This document shows positions 1 to 12,079 of a stretch of DNA of 64,000 bases, piece after piece. Position 1 is the stretch's first letter. Each line of letters starts with the position of its first letter. A program made the position numbers and the translations under genes. A model generated the notes under the pieces. The model had not been told where the DNA came from. It did not search any database and worked only from the letters and a program-made list of their open reading frames with translations. The DNA is from Spongilla lacustris (taxonomy: Eukaryota; Porifera; Demospongiae; Spongillida; Spongillidae), in NCBI GenBank assembly GCA_949361645.1, contig OX442426.1:930001-994000 (forward strand). Reading direction: 5' to 3'.

Positions 1-1090
1 CACTTCCTCCATGGCACCCCCTCCCCATGGCACCTCCTCCCCATGGCACCCTCCCCCCACGGCACCCCCTCCCCATGGCACCCTCCCCCCACGGCACCCC
101 CTCCCCATGGCACCCCCTCCCCATGGCACCCCTTCCCATGGCACCCCCTCCCCATGGCACCCCCTCCCCATGGCACTTCCTCCCCATGGCACCCCCTCCT
201 CATGGCACCCTTTCCATGGCACTTCCTCCATGGCACCCCTACCCCATGGCACCTCCTCCCCATGGCACCCTCCCCCCACGGCACCCCCTCCCCATGGCAC
301 CCCCTCCCCATGGCACCCCTTCCCATGGCACCCCCTCCCCATGGCACCCCCTCCCCATGGCACTCCCTCCCCATGGCACCCCCTCCTCATGGCACCCTTT
401 CCATGGCACCCCCTCCCCATGGCACCTCCTCCCCATGGCACCCTCCCCCCACGGCACCCCCTCCCCATGGCACCCCCTCCCCATGGCACCCCTTCCCATG
501 GTACCCCCTCCCCATGGTACCCCCTCCCCATGGTACCCCTCCCCATGGCACCCCCTCTCCATGCACCCCTCCCCATGGCACCCCCTCCCCATGGCACCCC
601 CTCCCCATGGCACCCCCTCCCCATAGCACCCCTCCCCATAGTACCCCCTCCCCATGGCACCCCCTCCCCATGGTACCCCCCTCCCCATGGCACCCCCTCA
701 TCATGGCACTCCCTCCCCATGGCACTCCCTCCCCATGGCACCCCCTCCCCATGGCACCCCCCTCCCCATAGCACCCCTCCCCATAGTACCCCCTCCCCAT
801 GGCACCCCCTCCCCATGGTACCCCCTCCCCATGGCACCCCCTCATCATGGCACTCCCTCCCCATGGCACTCCCTCCCCATGGCACCCCCTCCCCATGGCA
901 CCCCCTCCCCATGGCACCCCCTCCCCATGGCACCCCCTCCCCATAGCACCCCTCCCCATAGTACCCCCTCCCCATAGCACCCCTCCCCATAGTACCCCCT
1001 CCCCATGGCACCCCCTCCCCATAGTACCCCCTCCCCATAGCACCCCTCCCCATGGTACCCCCTCCCCATGCTACCCCATCCCCATGCTAT
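1..1090. repeat. 16-bp minisatellite (CCATGG-rich)
   Basis: Tandem array of a 16-bp unit of the form atggcaccccctcccc, roughly 65 copies, with GGTACC and ccatag variants. It runs from the left window edge, so its full length is unknown. The unit lacks stop codons in several frames, which creates long apparent proline/histidine-rich reading frames on both strands. These are repeat artefacts: they have no splice signals, no homology I recognise, and every frame gives the same low-complexity peptide. Confidence 0.95.
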
Positions 1091-2190
1091 TTTTATATAC
1101 ATTAACACGGGGGGGGAGGGCAAGTATAAAAGTGGAAGGACAGCATTGTCCAATGTTGTAAAGCTTTATATTGGTAGTCATGACACTTCAGATCCTGCAT
1201 AGGACCTACTGACGTAGGTCATGATAAATATGCTTTCAAAATGAAAATTGGATGTATAAGAAAAAAAGGAAGTGGTGAATTTATCGTTTAACCCCCTCGT
1301 ACTGTTGAAAACAACCACAAGTCGGTTAAACAAATTCATCACTACTCTGTGTAGCGATTATGTGGGGGATCTCAGTGAAGTTTTTTGGCTACCCCTTTAT
1401 AAACTTTACAACCATGGACGATGGTGTCTCCCACTTTTTTCTTGCCCCCCCCCCCCCCCCCATCCCCCTCCCCCTCGTACATAAATGATGTCTGACCAAT
1501 TTCATAACATGGCTTGACATTGTGTCAGGACAAATTTGGAATGTTATCCTCTAATTACTACTACCCATAGCAATTGAGAAAAGAATAAAGCCTAGTGACC
1601 CCCAGTGGACAAATGGCTGGGGTGTACCCCTTATAGTGGTTGTGGAATAAAAAAAAAGCATTTGCATACATGTACATATTGGAAACCTAGTGATGCCTAA
1701 TCAGGGATTAACGTCCCCAGGGTAGCGTGATACAGGTGACCCTATGGAAGACAGCGGTAAGGGCTACAGATCAACCCCTTCCCCAAAGGCCTGACAAGGA
1801 AGTGGCGACTGATGGTGGATGTCACCCCCATGGCCAGAAATTGAGGACATGAGTGAATGTGTAAGGTTGTGATAGAGATTTGAGAATTCTGATTTCACCA
1901 ATAAATTTTTCACCTTTTTCCATGATTTATCATGTTTCAAGAAAAGAAATTATTAATTGAAATCAATTAGCTAAAATTAATTTTTCCAAATTGAATTCCA
2001 AACACGTTCAGTATTTGCTAAAAATCGGTTTGATTATAATGTACAAGTATCATGAAAAGAACATTAAGCATCCATTAACTAAATTCAAGACAAATTGATT
2101 AATTATAACTGAGCATAATTAACTATATTCATAAACGTATGTCATTGCGTGATACTGCATCATCTTTTAAATTTGATGTGTCGTCTGCTC
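1091..2190. other. Non-coding stretch with first copy of a dispersed repeat
   Basis: No gene is recognised here. Positions about 1537-1828 are nearly identical to 5417-5703 (see that repeat). A short poly-C tract lies at about 1446-1460. Confidence 0.6.
1537..1828. repeat. Dispersed ~287-bp repeat, copy 1
   Basis: Starts with ttatcctctaattactacta and runs to the GTCACCCCC at about 1828. The same sequence recurs in the same orientation at about 5417-5703 with only a few differences. It contains no open coding frame, tRNA-like promoter or clear terminal repeat that I can see. To the right of copy 1 is ggccagaaattgaggacatg, whose reverse complement appears, slightly diverged, left of copy 2 at about 5320-5345. 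Confidence 0.85.
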
Positions 2191-2199
2191 ACGAGACTG

Positions 2200-2884
2200 C
2201 TCACAGGTGAATTGGGAGGGGGGGCACCGGTGAGGGTGTGGCAAGGGGTGGGGCCGCCCCGGGGAGGGTGCGGGAGGGGGGCACCTAAGGGGGTCTGGGG
2301 CGGAGCCCGAGAAGCCAACGCTTTTTTTTGCGTAGAAAACCCCCAAAAGTACGTAAAAGCTGCACTAAAAATGTAATTACAGATCGAGGCTGGGGAGCGA
2401 CAGATCAAGAGCTCAGCCTCTATATGTTCAATGCGCCGATACATCGCCGTTGATAGCACCTGTACCGAACTCACCGTTTATTTGTTTAAAAAATACTAGG
2501 CACCAGTCGGCTGAGTAGATGGTCACATATGACGCGTGGGCGTTATTTACTTTATTTACCTCCACGGAGCTTATGCTCGGTTTTTGGTACTTTTCGATAC
2601 GTTACACATGCTCTCGTTAGAGATATATTATCTCTGGGAAAATTGAATAACATACGCTAAACGGCCGGCTAATGTAATATACGTACTTCTATTGTAATAG
2701 CCGAATTACAATTATGTCCCGCGATAAATCGTTTCATACTTGGCCCTGACCACGTACGTAGATGTACGTGTAGGCCGTTTCTGCTATGTTCGCGTACACA
2801 TACATGTTGGGGGGGGGGGGGGGGGGGGGGGGGGGGAAGCACGGGCCCGTTGACGTTGTGCCCCCTTCTTGGATCCGCTACTGA
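2200..2884. mobile_element. Relic of the GGATCCGCCACTG-type TIR element
   Basis: The G-rich block at 2215-2345, with the phrase gggggtctggggcggagcc, resembles the internal sequence of the element at 28.05-28.82 kb. The right end has cttggatccgctactg at about 2869-2884, matching that element's terminal ctggatccgccactg. The left terminus is not clear, so this is a diverged or rearranged member. A run of about 29 G occurs inside at about 2808-2836. Confidence 0.45.
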
Positions 2885-5340
2885 ATAGTATAAGACTACG
2901 ATATAGTGTGCCAAACCTATGTATCTGCAACGAGAAAAACGAGTCTTCACGATACTTGCCAGACTAGTGCATGTATAATAACAACAGGTCCTGACATGTT
3001 TTTGTTGTTGCCAAAACACTATCAAAACTATATCCTACATACCATGCGCAAATTTAGTTGAGCGTTTTTACAACCCAGATACCAAGTCATTTCGTGCATT
3101 TCTCACGCGACACAATAGTGGAACTAATCACAATAACCGATTGAGTATTTTAACACGAGGGGTCACTACATCAGGCGGGAATGATAATGGAGTGGTGTTT
3201 TGCCGTTTCTTTCGAGTAAGTTTTAAGCCAAAGCGGTCGAAGTTAAAGCAAGCTAGATCCCACAATATACATTTTACCATATACAGCTACTAATGTGTAG
3301 TATATCATGCGTTGAAAATAGGAAGTCCATAGCAGTTGTGTGAAACATGCATGTGTGATTAAAGGAGATGTACATCAGTCTATAATTTATAAAATATACA
3401 AAACAAGCGTCACACATACGAACAGCTACATGTAAAAAAAAAACCTGAAATAACTCTTGTGCATGGTTGTTATACATTAGATGCACAAAAGTACAGTGGT
3501 AAAGCCATGATTATCTGTTGGAATGCACCATTTTATCACATTCATAGGCCAGTGGATGTTTGAAGGCAAACATTAGGAACTCCTGCAGGCAACATCATGC
3601 AGAGCTCATTCAAAACATCTATACTGATTATAGTACTGGAGTAACAAGAGAGACAATATATAGGTCATAATTGCAGACAACCTATAGACCTTATTCACAG
3701 CATGGTCTAGCCAGACAATCAAAGTTCGTTTCCGTACTCCGAGCGTTGGCCCATTCCTCAAATAAACGGTAAGGTATTAGCAGCGAAGAAACACCATCCG
3801 ATCCATCAGACCCTCAATTGAACTGTTACCACTATAGTGTCTCCAGCGGAGGCAGCATAGCTTCTCTTGCTGCAGTCCTAGTTCCGCACTGTGATCTAAT
3901 GACTCTCAATTCGCACTCTCACACTCTCAAGAACAGAATGAACCAAAAATATGGCAAATGCAGATTGCGATGATACAGATATATATACATGTATAGTGTT
4001 ATTTATTTAAAATCGCTTGAAAATCTATGTCTGCATGCATGCATGGTCCATTCAAGTGGTTACTACACTAATTTTTAAGAAGGCATCAGTCATTAATGAA
4101 GCTGACAAACACACCCAAGACACATTATCCTGTACTGAGGGACATGTGGATAACGTACAGCCTCTGCTGCTTGCATAGATACCATTGTAGAGTGCATGCA
4201 TATATATAGGTCATATGGTTGGGGGAGGGTAATTGAGAACTGACATCTATATATGTAACTATATCACCTGACTTCAGCAATAGACAGTTACTGTTTTCCT
4301 ATACTGTGGGACATAATATGTGGAGAACAGCCTCTGGTGTTTGGATACCATGGCATGCAGAGTGCATGCATGGATCATATACGTGGTCTTCTTTCATCGA
4401 ATGTTTGCACCCGCTCCCAAGGAACCATTAAAGCACACCCAAGATATGCTGTTTGCACGTTGGGACCACTTATAGAAATAGATAAGTTTTCAGCCAGGGC
4501 GCGGCTGGAATGACGGCTGGCTATCGGGTATATGCGTAGCGGCGTAGGCTAATACGGACGTGGGGGGGTGAGGGGGGGGGGGGGGCCTACGGCAGAATCG
4601 CTGCTCTACTGAGTTTCAGACTAACAGAAACACTTAGGTTTTACTAGTTTTCAGTAGGCAGAGGACTAGTAACTACACGTACATATTGCTAGCTTGGAAG
4701 CATAGGCCTACCAGAGCGGAAAGAGATCCCGGCACCAACATTGAAGCTCATTGCAATGGCAGCAATGATTATGACTGAATGAGCGCACATACCCTATACC
4801 AAGCATGACTGGCCATGCCACGTATGTGAGATCCTTTTGTGGAATAGGGCCAAGTACCTGTACATCGTAACTAATACGTGGTTGTTAAGTATCTTCGTTA
4901 TACGACTAAATTGTACTGATGAAGTAGTAGCGGTTATACACTTGAATTTGGAATTATGTGTGCACATGGGAAGTAGAAAAACGTTGGTAAAGTACATAGC
5001 CTGATAGTTCTAGCTTTGTTGGCCACCCTACAAACAAGAGTAGATGGTCCACGCGACAAACCTACAATGAAAAAGAGAGATGAATGTCAAGTCAGCCATT
5101 GAGAAGTACACAATAAGGCAAACCCTCGTGTGGAATTCACTGCGCGCACATTTTGACGGAACAAATTATATACAAAGTATGCGATTGTATCTACTCTATC
5201 ACTTAAACGTCTACAAACGTAGCTAGAAGACTTCGTCACAAAAGTGTGAGTGATTGTTGGAAATTCTCCATACACATTCTGTACAATTTTTTTATTACGC
5301 GTATTACGGAATTCAAATCATTCATGTCCGCAATTTCTGG
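2885..5340. other. No gene recognised
   Basis: About 2.4 kb of ordinary-composition sequence. I see no conserved coding segment, RNA gene or repeat array. A poly-G tract lies at about 4561-4587. The motif tacatgta is frequent here, as elsewhere in the window. Confidence 0.55.
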
Positions 5341-5347
5341 CCACGCC

Positions 5348-5773
5348 GCACGTGAGCAGCAAAACATAGGATTTAGCTCACGGTCGTACTGATGCAGAGA
5401 ATCGACTGCTGTTGGAATGTTATCCTCCAATTACTACTACCCATAGCAATTGAGAAAAGAATAAAGCCTAGTGACCCCCAGTGGACAAATGGCTGGGGTG
5501 TACCCCTTATAGTGGTTGTGGAATAAAAAAAAGCATTTGCATACATGTACATATTGGAAACCTAGTGATGCCTAATCAGGGATTAACGTCCCCAGGGTAG
5601 CGTGATACAGGTGACCCTATGGAAGACAGCGGTAAGGGCTACAGATCAACCCCTTCCCCAAAGGCCTGACAAGGAAGTGGCGACTGATGGTGGATGTCAC
5701 CCCCGCACGTGAGCAGCATAAACATAGGATTTAGCTCACGGTCGTACTGATGCAGAGAATCGACTGCTGTTGG
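5348..5773. repeat. Repeat copy 2 flanked by a ~67-bp direct duplication
   Basis: Positions 5417-5703 repeat 1537-1828. The copy is bracketed by two near-identical direct copies of about 67 bp, at about 5348-5415 and 5705-5773, each beginning cacgtgagcagca and ending atcgactgctgttgg. The first copy lacks one base relative to the second (gcagcaaaaca versus gcagcataaaca). A target-site duplication of this size would be unusual, so a tandem duplication with insertion at its junction is a better explanation. Confidence 0.8.
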
Positions 5774-5824
5774 GCAGGGCCAAAGAAATCTTGCATAGAC
5801 CAGGAAAGCTGGGCAGGGCAATAA

Positions 5825-5905
5825 AAAAAGAAGGAAGGAAAACCTTTACACAGACCAGGATCCGAACCCGAGACCATCTGCCCTATACATGTAGCCCTGT
5901 GCCTA
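5825..5905 (-). repeat. Possible tRNA-derived SINE fragment
   Basis: Read on the minus strand, the segment contains ggtctcgggttcggatcctg, close to a pol III B box (GGTTCGANTCC) with T-stem-like surroundings. No convincing A box, acceptor stem or tail repeat could be identified, so this is not called a tRNA gene. Confidence 0.3.
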
Positions 5906-6738
5906 CCTCCACAAACTATTACAACATGAATGACTTGAATGTAACTAAGTTACTCTTTATCTCGCAATGTCGTCAATTATTAATAGAAACTAAAACTGAG
6001 TGAAGATGCACACCAGATAAAGGAGTGAATCCACACGAGCTCACTTGATGGTGTGATATGACAAATTTAGTGTGAAGGTCACCCTTTTAAAAACGTACTA
6101 CGGGTGATTATAGGTGACCTTCACACTTTTTTTTTTTTTTGTGTGCAGCTGCTATCTACGAGAAGCGGCTCTTACACAGTAAAATGGCACATCCGTCCCA
6201 GCATTGAATGTCGTTCTGACCTTGGCATGTATATATATTCCATGTGACTGATGTCCTATAGGGGGATGGTGAGGACAGGGAGGGGGGGAGAAGGAGGGGT
6301 TTGGGGATGTTTCATCCCTCTTGGGTAGGTGGAGCTCACTCCCCAAAGGTGCTAAGAGAGCGTCATGATCCATAGATGGTCAGGACCATGACTGCTCCTC
6401 ACGTGCCCTGACTGAAAATGATATGGTTTGATGTAGCCATAGCTAGCTAGCTACAGGAAAATAATGCAAGTAACTTAATCAAATACCAACCATCCTGCCA
6501 AATCATTAATGGTTGTTGTCGACGCCCCAGCTAGGTTAAACTGTTTTATTTTTAGTTCGTTATCATTACATGTAGCTTTTTAGCTAAACTGGATTGTTTT
6601 GATTTGATTGTAATTATTGATTTTCTTATCACTACCTCACAATACAAACAATTAGGGTATGTTTGTATATCTTCAAAAATGTACTGGTCACCTATGGTTT
6701 TAAACCACTGTGTGATGGTATGTTTGGTCTGTACACAG
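5906..6738. other. Sequence upstream of the first visible ROCO exon
   Basis: No GTP-binding P-loop exon, which should precede the ROCO exon at 6739, can be recognised. A poly-T run lies at 6128-6140. The frame is open upstream of 6739 back to 6604, but that peptide is unlike a Roc domain and is probably intron. Confidence 0.5.
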
Positions 6739-9700
6739 CCCATCACAGGGAAGATCAAACTCCATGATGCTACCCATCCTGGTCCTGTGAAGCTTCTAAC
6801 AGCCGGCATTGTCCCTCATGTCATCAAGAGCTCCAGGGCTAACATGATGCTGTTTGACCTCGCTGGCCACCAGGAGTACTACAGTAGTAATTGTGCCGTG
6901 CTGGAAAGCATCTCTGTCAGTCCCTCCACCTTCCTCCTACTGGTCAACCTGCTCCTGGACCTCAAAGCGATCACTGCACAGGTGTACTACTGGTTGGCCA
7001 TGATTGGTGATGTATGTCACAAGTGTCCCCTGCAGTCCTCGGTCATTGTGGTAGGTACCCATGCTGATGGGATAGCTGACAGAAGGCAGCTGGAGTCCCT
7101 AGGTGGGGCTATAGAGAGAGTTGCTAGGGATGCCATAAAGAAGCACACCTTCGTTGGGTTCATTGCTCTGAATGGGACAGCTCCCAATGGAGACGAGGTA
7201 AAGCGATTTATGTCACTGCTGCATGAAACTACTGAGGGTGTGAATGCCAGATGTCCTGCCATATCCCTGAGTAACCACGTGACCTATGCCTTCCTGAAGG
7301 ACAAAGTCCCCAATGACAAGGATGCCATTCCCCTGTCCCAACTTCTGACCCTTCTGAGGCAAGAGAAACCAAAGGTTCTGCCAACTGAGGCCTCTGAGAT
7401 CATACCACACTTGAAGACCTTGTCTGATAAAGGGTTTATTGTGTTTCTAGAGAGCAGCACAGGTGATAGCTGGATAGTGGTTCGTCCAGAGGCATTGCTG
7501 GAGAAGGTGAATGGAGTGTTGTTTGCTCCTTCATTCTTCAAGGAGCACCTCCCCATAGCCAGCAACACTGGAGTGATTCCTGTAGCTGTTCTGAAGAAAC
7601 ACTTCCATGAACCAACATACAACATTGATATGATAGTTCAGTTCCTGAAATTGTTTGAGCTGTGTGTGCCTATCACCTTGACCAAAGTGGACACCAACAT
7701 GACACCTGGGAGCTCTCCCAAAACACCTTCCACTGGTCTAGGTCCCCTCCTCTTTTTTCCAGCTTGTATCAGTGTGGAGATGCCCCCCAATGTCACCATC
7801 CCACAGAAGAGGTTTGGTTGGCTGATATGTACTGGTGGCATCAATCAGTTCTTCTCCTCACGCTGTCTCCATGTTCTTACCTCAAGGCTTGCAGATGGTC
7901 TTGCCTTGCCAACTGCTGAAGCTTCACTGGTACCACAACTGGATACATACAATCGTGCATGCGATGTATGGAGGAAGGGAATTCACTGGATGAATAAGGA
8001 AGGCATCACCACTGTTGTGGAGATGAAGGATGACTTCAGATGTCTGTCATGTGCCATCTCCACATCTAATGGTAACAGCCCATCATATCTGCAGTCTGTT
8101 ATTAAGGTTATCAAAGAGGCCTGCAATGAGTTCTGTCCATCAGTCTCACTGGTGGAGTTGATCACATGTCCACCTGAGGCCACCTCAGACCACACCCCAG
8201 CTACAGTTGAGCTCCCTCTGTTGAAGGAGATGATCCAATCCAAATGTACCACACTTGTTGACTCAACTAGAAAGAAGCAGGTGATAGTAAGTGAGTGGAT
8301 GAAGGTGGAGCCACAGCTGTTAGATCTCATTGGGATTTCTGGTAAGTGATTGATGTCAATATTATATTGTGTGTATCTTTAAAGGCATATGACATGTGTA
8401 GGATAACTGTATTTAGCCAATGCATCAATAGTGGAGAACTCACCTTGTCAGCCTATCTTTTCTGCAGTGTTCCAGGGATGGGTATACCGGGGCATATTAG
8501 CATACTGCGTATGCTGGCCTTCAGCCACAGTGCATGCAATCATGTCTTGAAGTAAAGCTATTGAGATTCACAATTGTATATTTACCTCATGATCCTTTTC
8601 AGCTCCTCCAGGTCCACTTTTAGGTGCACCTGTTCCTAACGCAACTCTCAATGGCAGTACTTCAAGTAAGAACCTATTACTTACACAATAGATTGAACAG
8701 GCAGTTAGTTCCATCACTAATATTATTACTATTTGAAATTTTTGAGCTGGAGTTGTGTTGTAATACGAACGACTATATTCCAGAAAAGTTACTAACACAA
8801 TAACACTTTTTGATCAAAATTATATGTAACATGTCATTAATAAAGCAGTGAAGTTACAGTTACATGTAGTTGTATATTTGTATGCCTCAAGCGTTATTAT
8901 ACAAGTAGATCTCATTTCACTGATATTGAAGCCCACCTTAATATAGGATTGACTATAACTAAAGTTATTAGGTGAACATGACTGTCACTGATGTTTTTAA
9001 GCACCTCATATGGCCCAAGGTGGTGATGTGGTTTATTACCATTGCACAGAGGTGGGCTTACAAGGGCACCATTCATTGCACCATCCATCTTTGTGCTATG
9101 GGTGGTGTACTGAATGGTGCCCTTGTAAGCCCATCTCTGTGCAATGGGTGGTGTACTGAATGGTGCCCTTGTAAGCCCATCTCTGTGCATTGGGTGGTGT
9201 ACTGAATGGTGCCCTTTTAAGCCCATCTCTGTGCAATGGATGGTGTACTGAATGGTGCCCTTGTAAGCCCATCTCTGTGCATTGGGTGGTGTACTGAATG
9301 GTGCCCTTGTAAGCCCATCTCTGTGCAATGGGTGGTGTACTGAATGGTGCCCTTGTAAGCCCATCTCTGTGCAATGGGTGGTGTACTGAATGGTGCCCTT
9401 GTAAGCCCATCTCTGTGCATTGGGTGGTGTACTGAATGGTGCCCTTGTAAGCCCATCTCTGTGCAATGGGTGGTGTACTGAATGGTGCCCTTGTAAGCCC
9501 ATCTCTGTGCAATGGGTGGTGTACTGAATGGTGCCCTTGTAAGCCCATCTCTGTGCATTGGGTGGTGTACTGAATGGTGCCCTTGTAAGCCCATCTCTGT
9601 GCAATGGGTGGTGTACTGAATGGTGCCCTTGTAAGCCCATCTCTGTGCAATGGGTGGTGTACTGAATGGTGCCCTTGTAAGCCCATCTCTGTGCAATGGG

Positions 9701-10124
9701 TGGTGTACTGAATGGTGCCCTTGTAAGCCCATCTCTGTGCAAAGGGTGGTGCACTGAATGAATGATATTCTTACATGTAGATGTTCCTCTAGCACAAGCT
9801 GCCCCAGTACTCCCCACCCTGGAGCAGTTGCTGCACTTCACTGGCAAGACCAGGACATTCAATGTGGCTGCCCTGGTGGGAACTGCATACTCAAAGATGG
9901 GAGTCTTCCTTCTCAAGGATGACACTGGAGCTGTTGTGCAGGCTCTGGAACTTGAGCATATGAGGGATGCTGAGAAGATCAACATGGCCATTTTTAGTCG
10001 CTGGCTCCAAGGGAAGGGAGCACAGCCTGTAGCCTGGTCAACACTGATAGGTGTGTTGAGGAAGATAGACCTGTGTGTACTGGCTGGTGATATTGAAAGT
10101 GGACTGAAACTGTCTTGTGTTTGA
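6739..10124 (+). CDS. ROCO protein (Roc-COR) with C-terminal death domain, 5' partial
   Basis: Exons 6739-8341, 8603-8665 and 9781-10124 join in phase with GT-AG borders. The first exon starts after gtacacag and codes for the end of a Roc GTPase domain, with the G3 motif DLAGHQEYY (about residue 40) and the G4-like VGTHADG, followed by a COR domain of about 300 residues. The middle exon is a short proline-rich linker. The last exon ends in a death-like fold (IFSRWLQGKGAQPVAW, then LIGVLRKIDLCVLAGDIE). ROCO proteins are large GTPases that dimerise through COR; a death domain suggests coupling to adaptor signalling, which is inference. The P-loop and any N-terminal repeats are not visible, so the model is incomplete at the 5' end. 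No frameshift was seen. Intron 2 holds a 46-bp minisatellite. Confidence 0.85.
9040..9760. repeat. 46-bp minisatellite in ROCO intron 2
   Basis: About 15 tandem copies of a 46-bp unit containing tgaatggtgcccttgtaagc and catctctgtgcaatgggtgg. Because 46 is not a multiple of three and the unit lacks minus-strand stops, up to 359 codons stay open on that strand. This is not a gene. The array ends about 20 bp before the 3' splice site of the last ROCO exon. Confidence 0.95.
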
Positions 10125-10811
10125 AGATTTTCGTTTTGTCTGTGATAGATTACATAATTTGTGCTAATTATTATTATTTTTAATGGGGTCGAGATGTATA
10201 TCGTATAATGAATGTATGTAGTCCATGACTACCGGTATACATGGTCCTTTCGATCATGGGAAGCCAAGTACTTATCTGGACAAGTTGCAATATAAAAGAA
10301 GCGGATCCCATGTACTAGTAAGTATTAACTCAAATTATAGCACACCAGATAACTACATTTGATCTACTCTATAATCTATGATTTGAGCGACACAAGCCAA
10401 ATTAAACGTGAATCGTTCTCTTCTAGTTCGCGGGGAAACAGCACACGAGCCGCGACGTTCGAGCACGGATAATCTAATATCTATGGTTCCAGTGAGTTTA
10501 GCTGCCCCATAGCGAGAAGCACTACTCCGTGCCTCGAGACCCTACAGCCCAAGCTTCATCGCTAGCAGAGCACCAAATGTAAAGGTGAACCTTCTACTCC
10601 ATCAATGGCTGCCTCCATCTCTCCCCGCACGCTTTTCACAACGCCCCTAATCAGAGCCTTACATGTACATGGACGTTAAAATGGCGTTCTGTTAACAGAT
10701 GTGTTATAGCTCCATCAAATGTACCATCCCTGTTGTTGTTGGTGGTGATGGATTACAATAACATCACCTTTAAAGATGTTACAATTAATGCCCACCTCTT
10801 CCCCACTGCAG
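10125..10811. other. Intergenic, no gene recognised
   Basis: Sequence between the ROCO stop codon and the displaced TOR exon. I see no coding or structured feature here. Confidence 0.5.
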
Positions 10812-11068
10812 ATGCCCAGTCGCACACAGCTGGTGGGGATATGGCCAATGAACTGCTCATCACCATGGGGGCAGGCAGTGACCTGGAGGAGTTCTACCCA
10901 GCAATAGCCATCAACTCCCTCATGAGGATTCTCAAGGACCAGTCCCTCCAACAACACCATGTCATGGCGGTACTTGTGCTGTTGTACCTTCTGCAGGTCT
11001 GGTCCACTCTAGGTAGGATCTCACAAGACGATTGGATGGAGTGGTTGCGCAGACTGAGTGTGGAGTAT
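10812..11068 (+). pseudogene. Displaced TOR exon fused to a partial copy of a second TOR exon
   Basis: 10812-10969 follows a 3' splice site (ccccactgcag) and codes for a TOR HEAT segment (GDMANELLITMG, EEFYPAIAINSLMRIL), ending at a GT. In animal TOR this lies around residue 930-970, yet here it precedes exons for about residue 550. After only 27 bp comes 10997-11068, a copy of the first ~70 bp of the exon at 17975 ([19 protein letters not shown]), including part of its 3' splice site. It then stops being homologous, and the frame ends at a TGA. A 27-bp intron is too short for normal splicing, so this looks like a rearranged fragment. Assembly error is the alternative. Confidence 0.8.
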
Positions 11069-11890
11069 TGAAGCGGGCGTCTGTTCGTAACAGCTACAGA
11101 GCTGATTATATCGAGCTTCTAGCATGCAAATGTTGAATCGAACCGAGCTGTGAGTTAGGCAGTACACAAAGCTTGGCGCGCGAGTTTCAATGTAGAACAG
11201 CTGCAAATGTAACATAAATGTAAACATTGTGTTGCTAGGCAATAAGACAACCATACAAATCTATGTATACGTACAGGTTGTACAGTATACTAGTAGTAAA
11301 AAATGGATGAAAGAAGATATAAAAACATTCTCTGACAACGTTAGTGGAATATAGGATTTGAAGGCAATGGTGGTGTAAAATGGAAGGGAACAAGGGATTG
11401 GAGATACATTGTGCAATAATTATCCCTACATTTAGCATCATAAAATCCCTTGTTTCTACACCACCATTGCCTTGAAATCCTATATACCACTACACTTTTG
11501 ACTAGCGAAGTTAGCGAAATGCCTTCATGGGAACGAAAGAGGACTATAGAGGAGAGCCAAATGATGCGAGGAATACCTCCAAAAGCCAGACGCGGAATTG
11601 GAGTCCTGCCGAGTTCAGTACAATGCAAAAGCGGGCGTCTGCCTGTGCACGCTCGGTATAGCAATGTTCACGAATAATAGAAGGTGTCTGCTCGAGGCAG
11701 TCAGCCTGCTAATGTCGAATTGCACCGAGCTAGGAAAAGAAGAAAACGTTCTGCGAGCTAGTTTTGAACTAGAGCAGCTGCAAAGGTGACGTAATTGTGT
11801 TGCTAGGCAATAAGGTGCAACTATAATAATGAAAGATATACTAGTAATGGTTAGGATTTGAAGGCAAGGTGATGTAAAATGGAAGGGAAC
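11069..11890. repeat. Duplicated segment with short inverted-repeat element
   Basis: About 11075-11250 and 11628-11815 are diverged copies of each other (both have agcgggcgtctg and gttgctaggcaataag). The second keeps an open frame of about 50 codons whose product I do not recognise. Between them lies a hairpin: gatttgaaggcaatggtggt at about 11356-11375 is mirrored near 11457-11478. Related sequence occurs at about 11850-11890 and at about 62870-62910, so this is a dispersed family. Confidence 0.6.
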
Positions 11891-12079
11891 AAGACATTGG
11901 AGGTACAATAATGCATGATAATAATGCTGTTCTACGATAGGGGCTAAATGTAGGAATACTGTATGTTTGTGTGCATGAATGTACAAATGCATATGTATGT
12001 GTATGTATGTATGTATGTAGTTGGGCTGTTCTAATATCCTCTGGCTGCTCACATCACATAACTGTCACATGACAAGCAG

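Noticed and set aside
1..1161. Proline/histidine-rich proteins on both strands
   Set aside because: Low-complexity translation of a 16-bp satellite in every frame.
5825..5905. tRNA gene on the minus strand
   Set aside because: Only a B-box-like segment is present; no acceptor stem, anticodon arm or A box could be folded.
9096..9991. Open frames of 190-359 codons on the minus strand
   Set aside because: They are produced by the 46-bp intronic satellite; the plus strand carries the real ROCO exon.
10990..11068. A functional alternative TOR exon
   Set aside because: It is truncated, follows a 27-bp gap too short to splice, and ends in a stop; treated as a rearranged duplicate.
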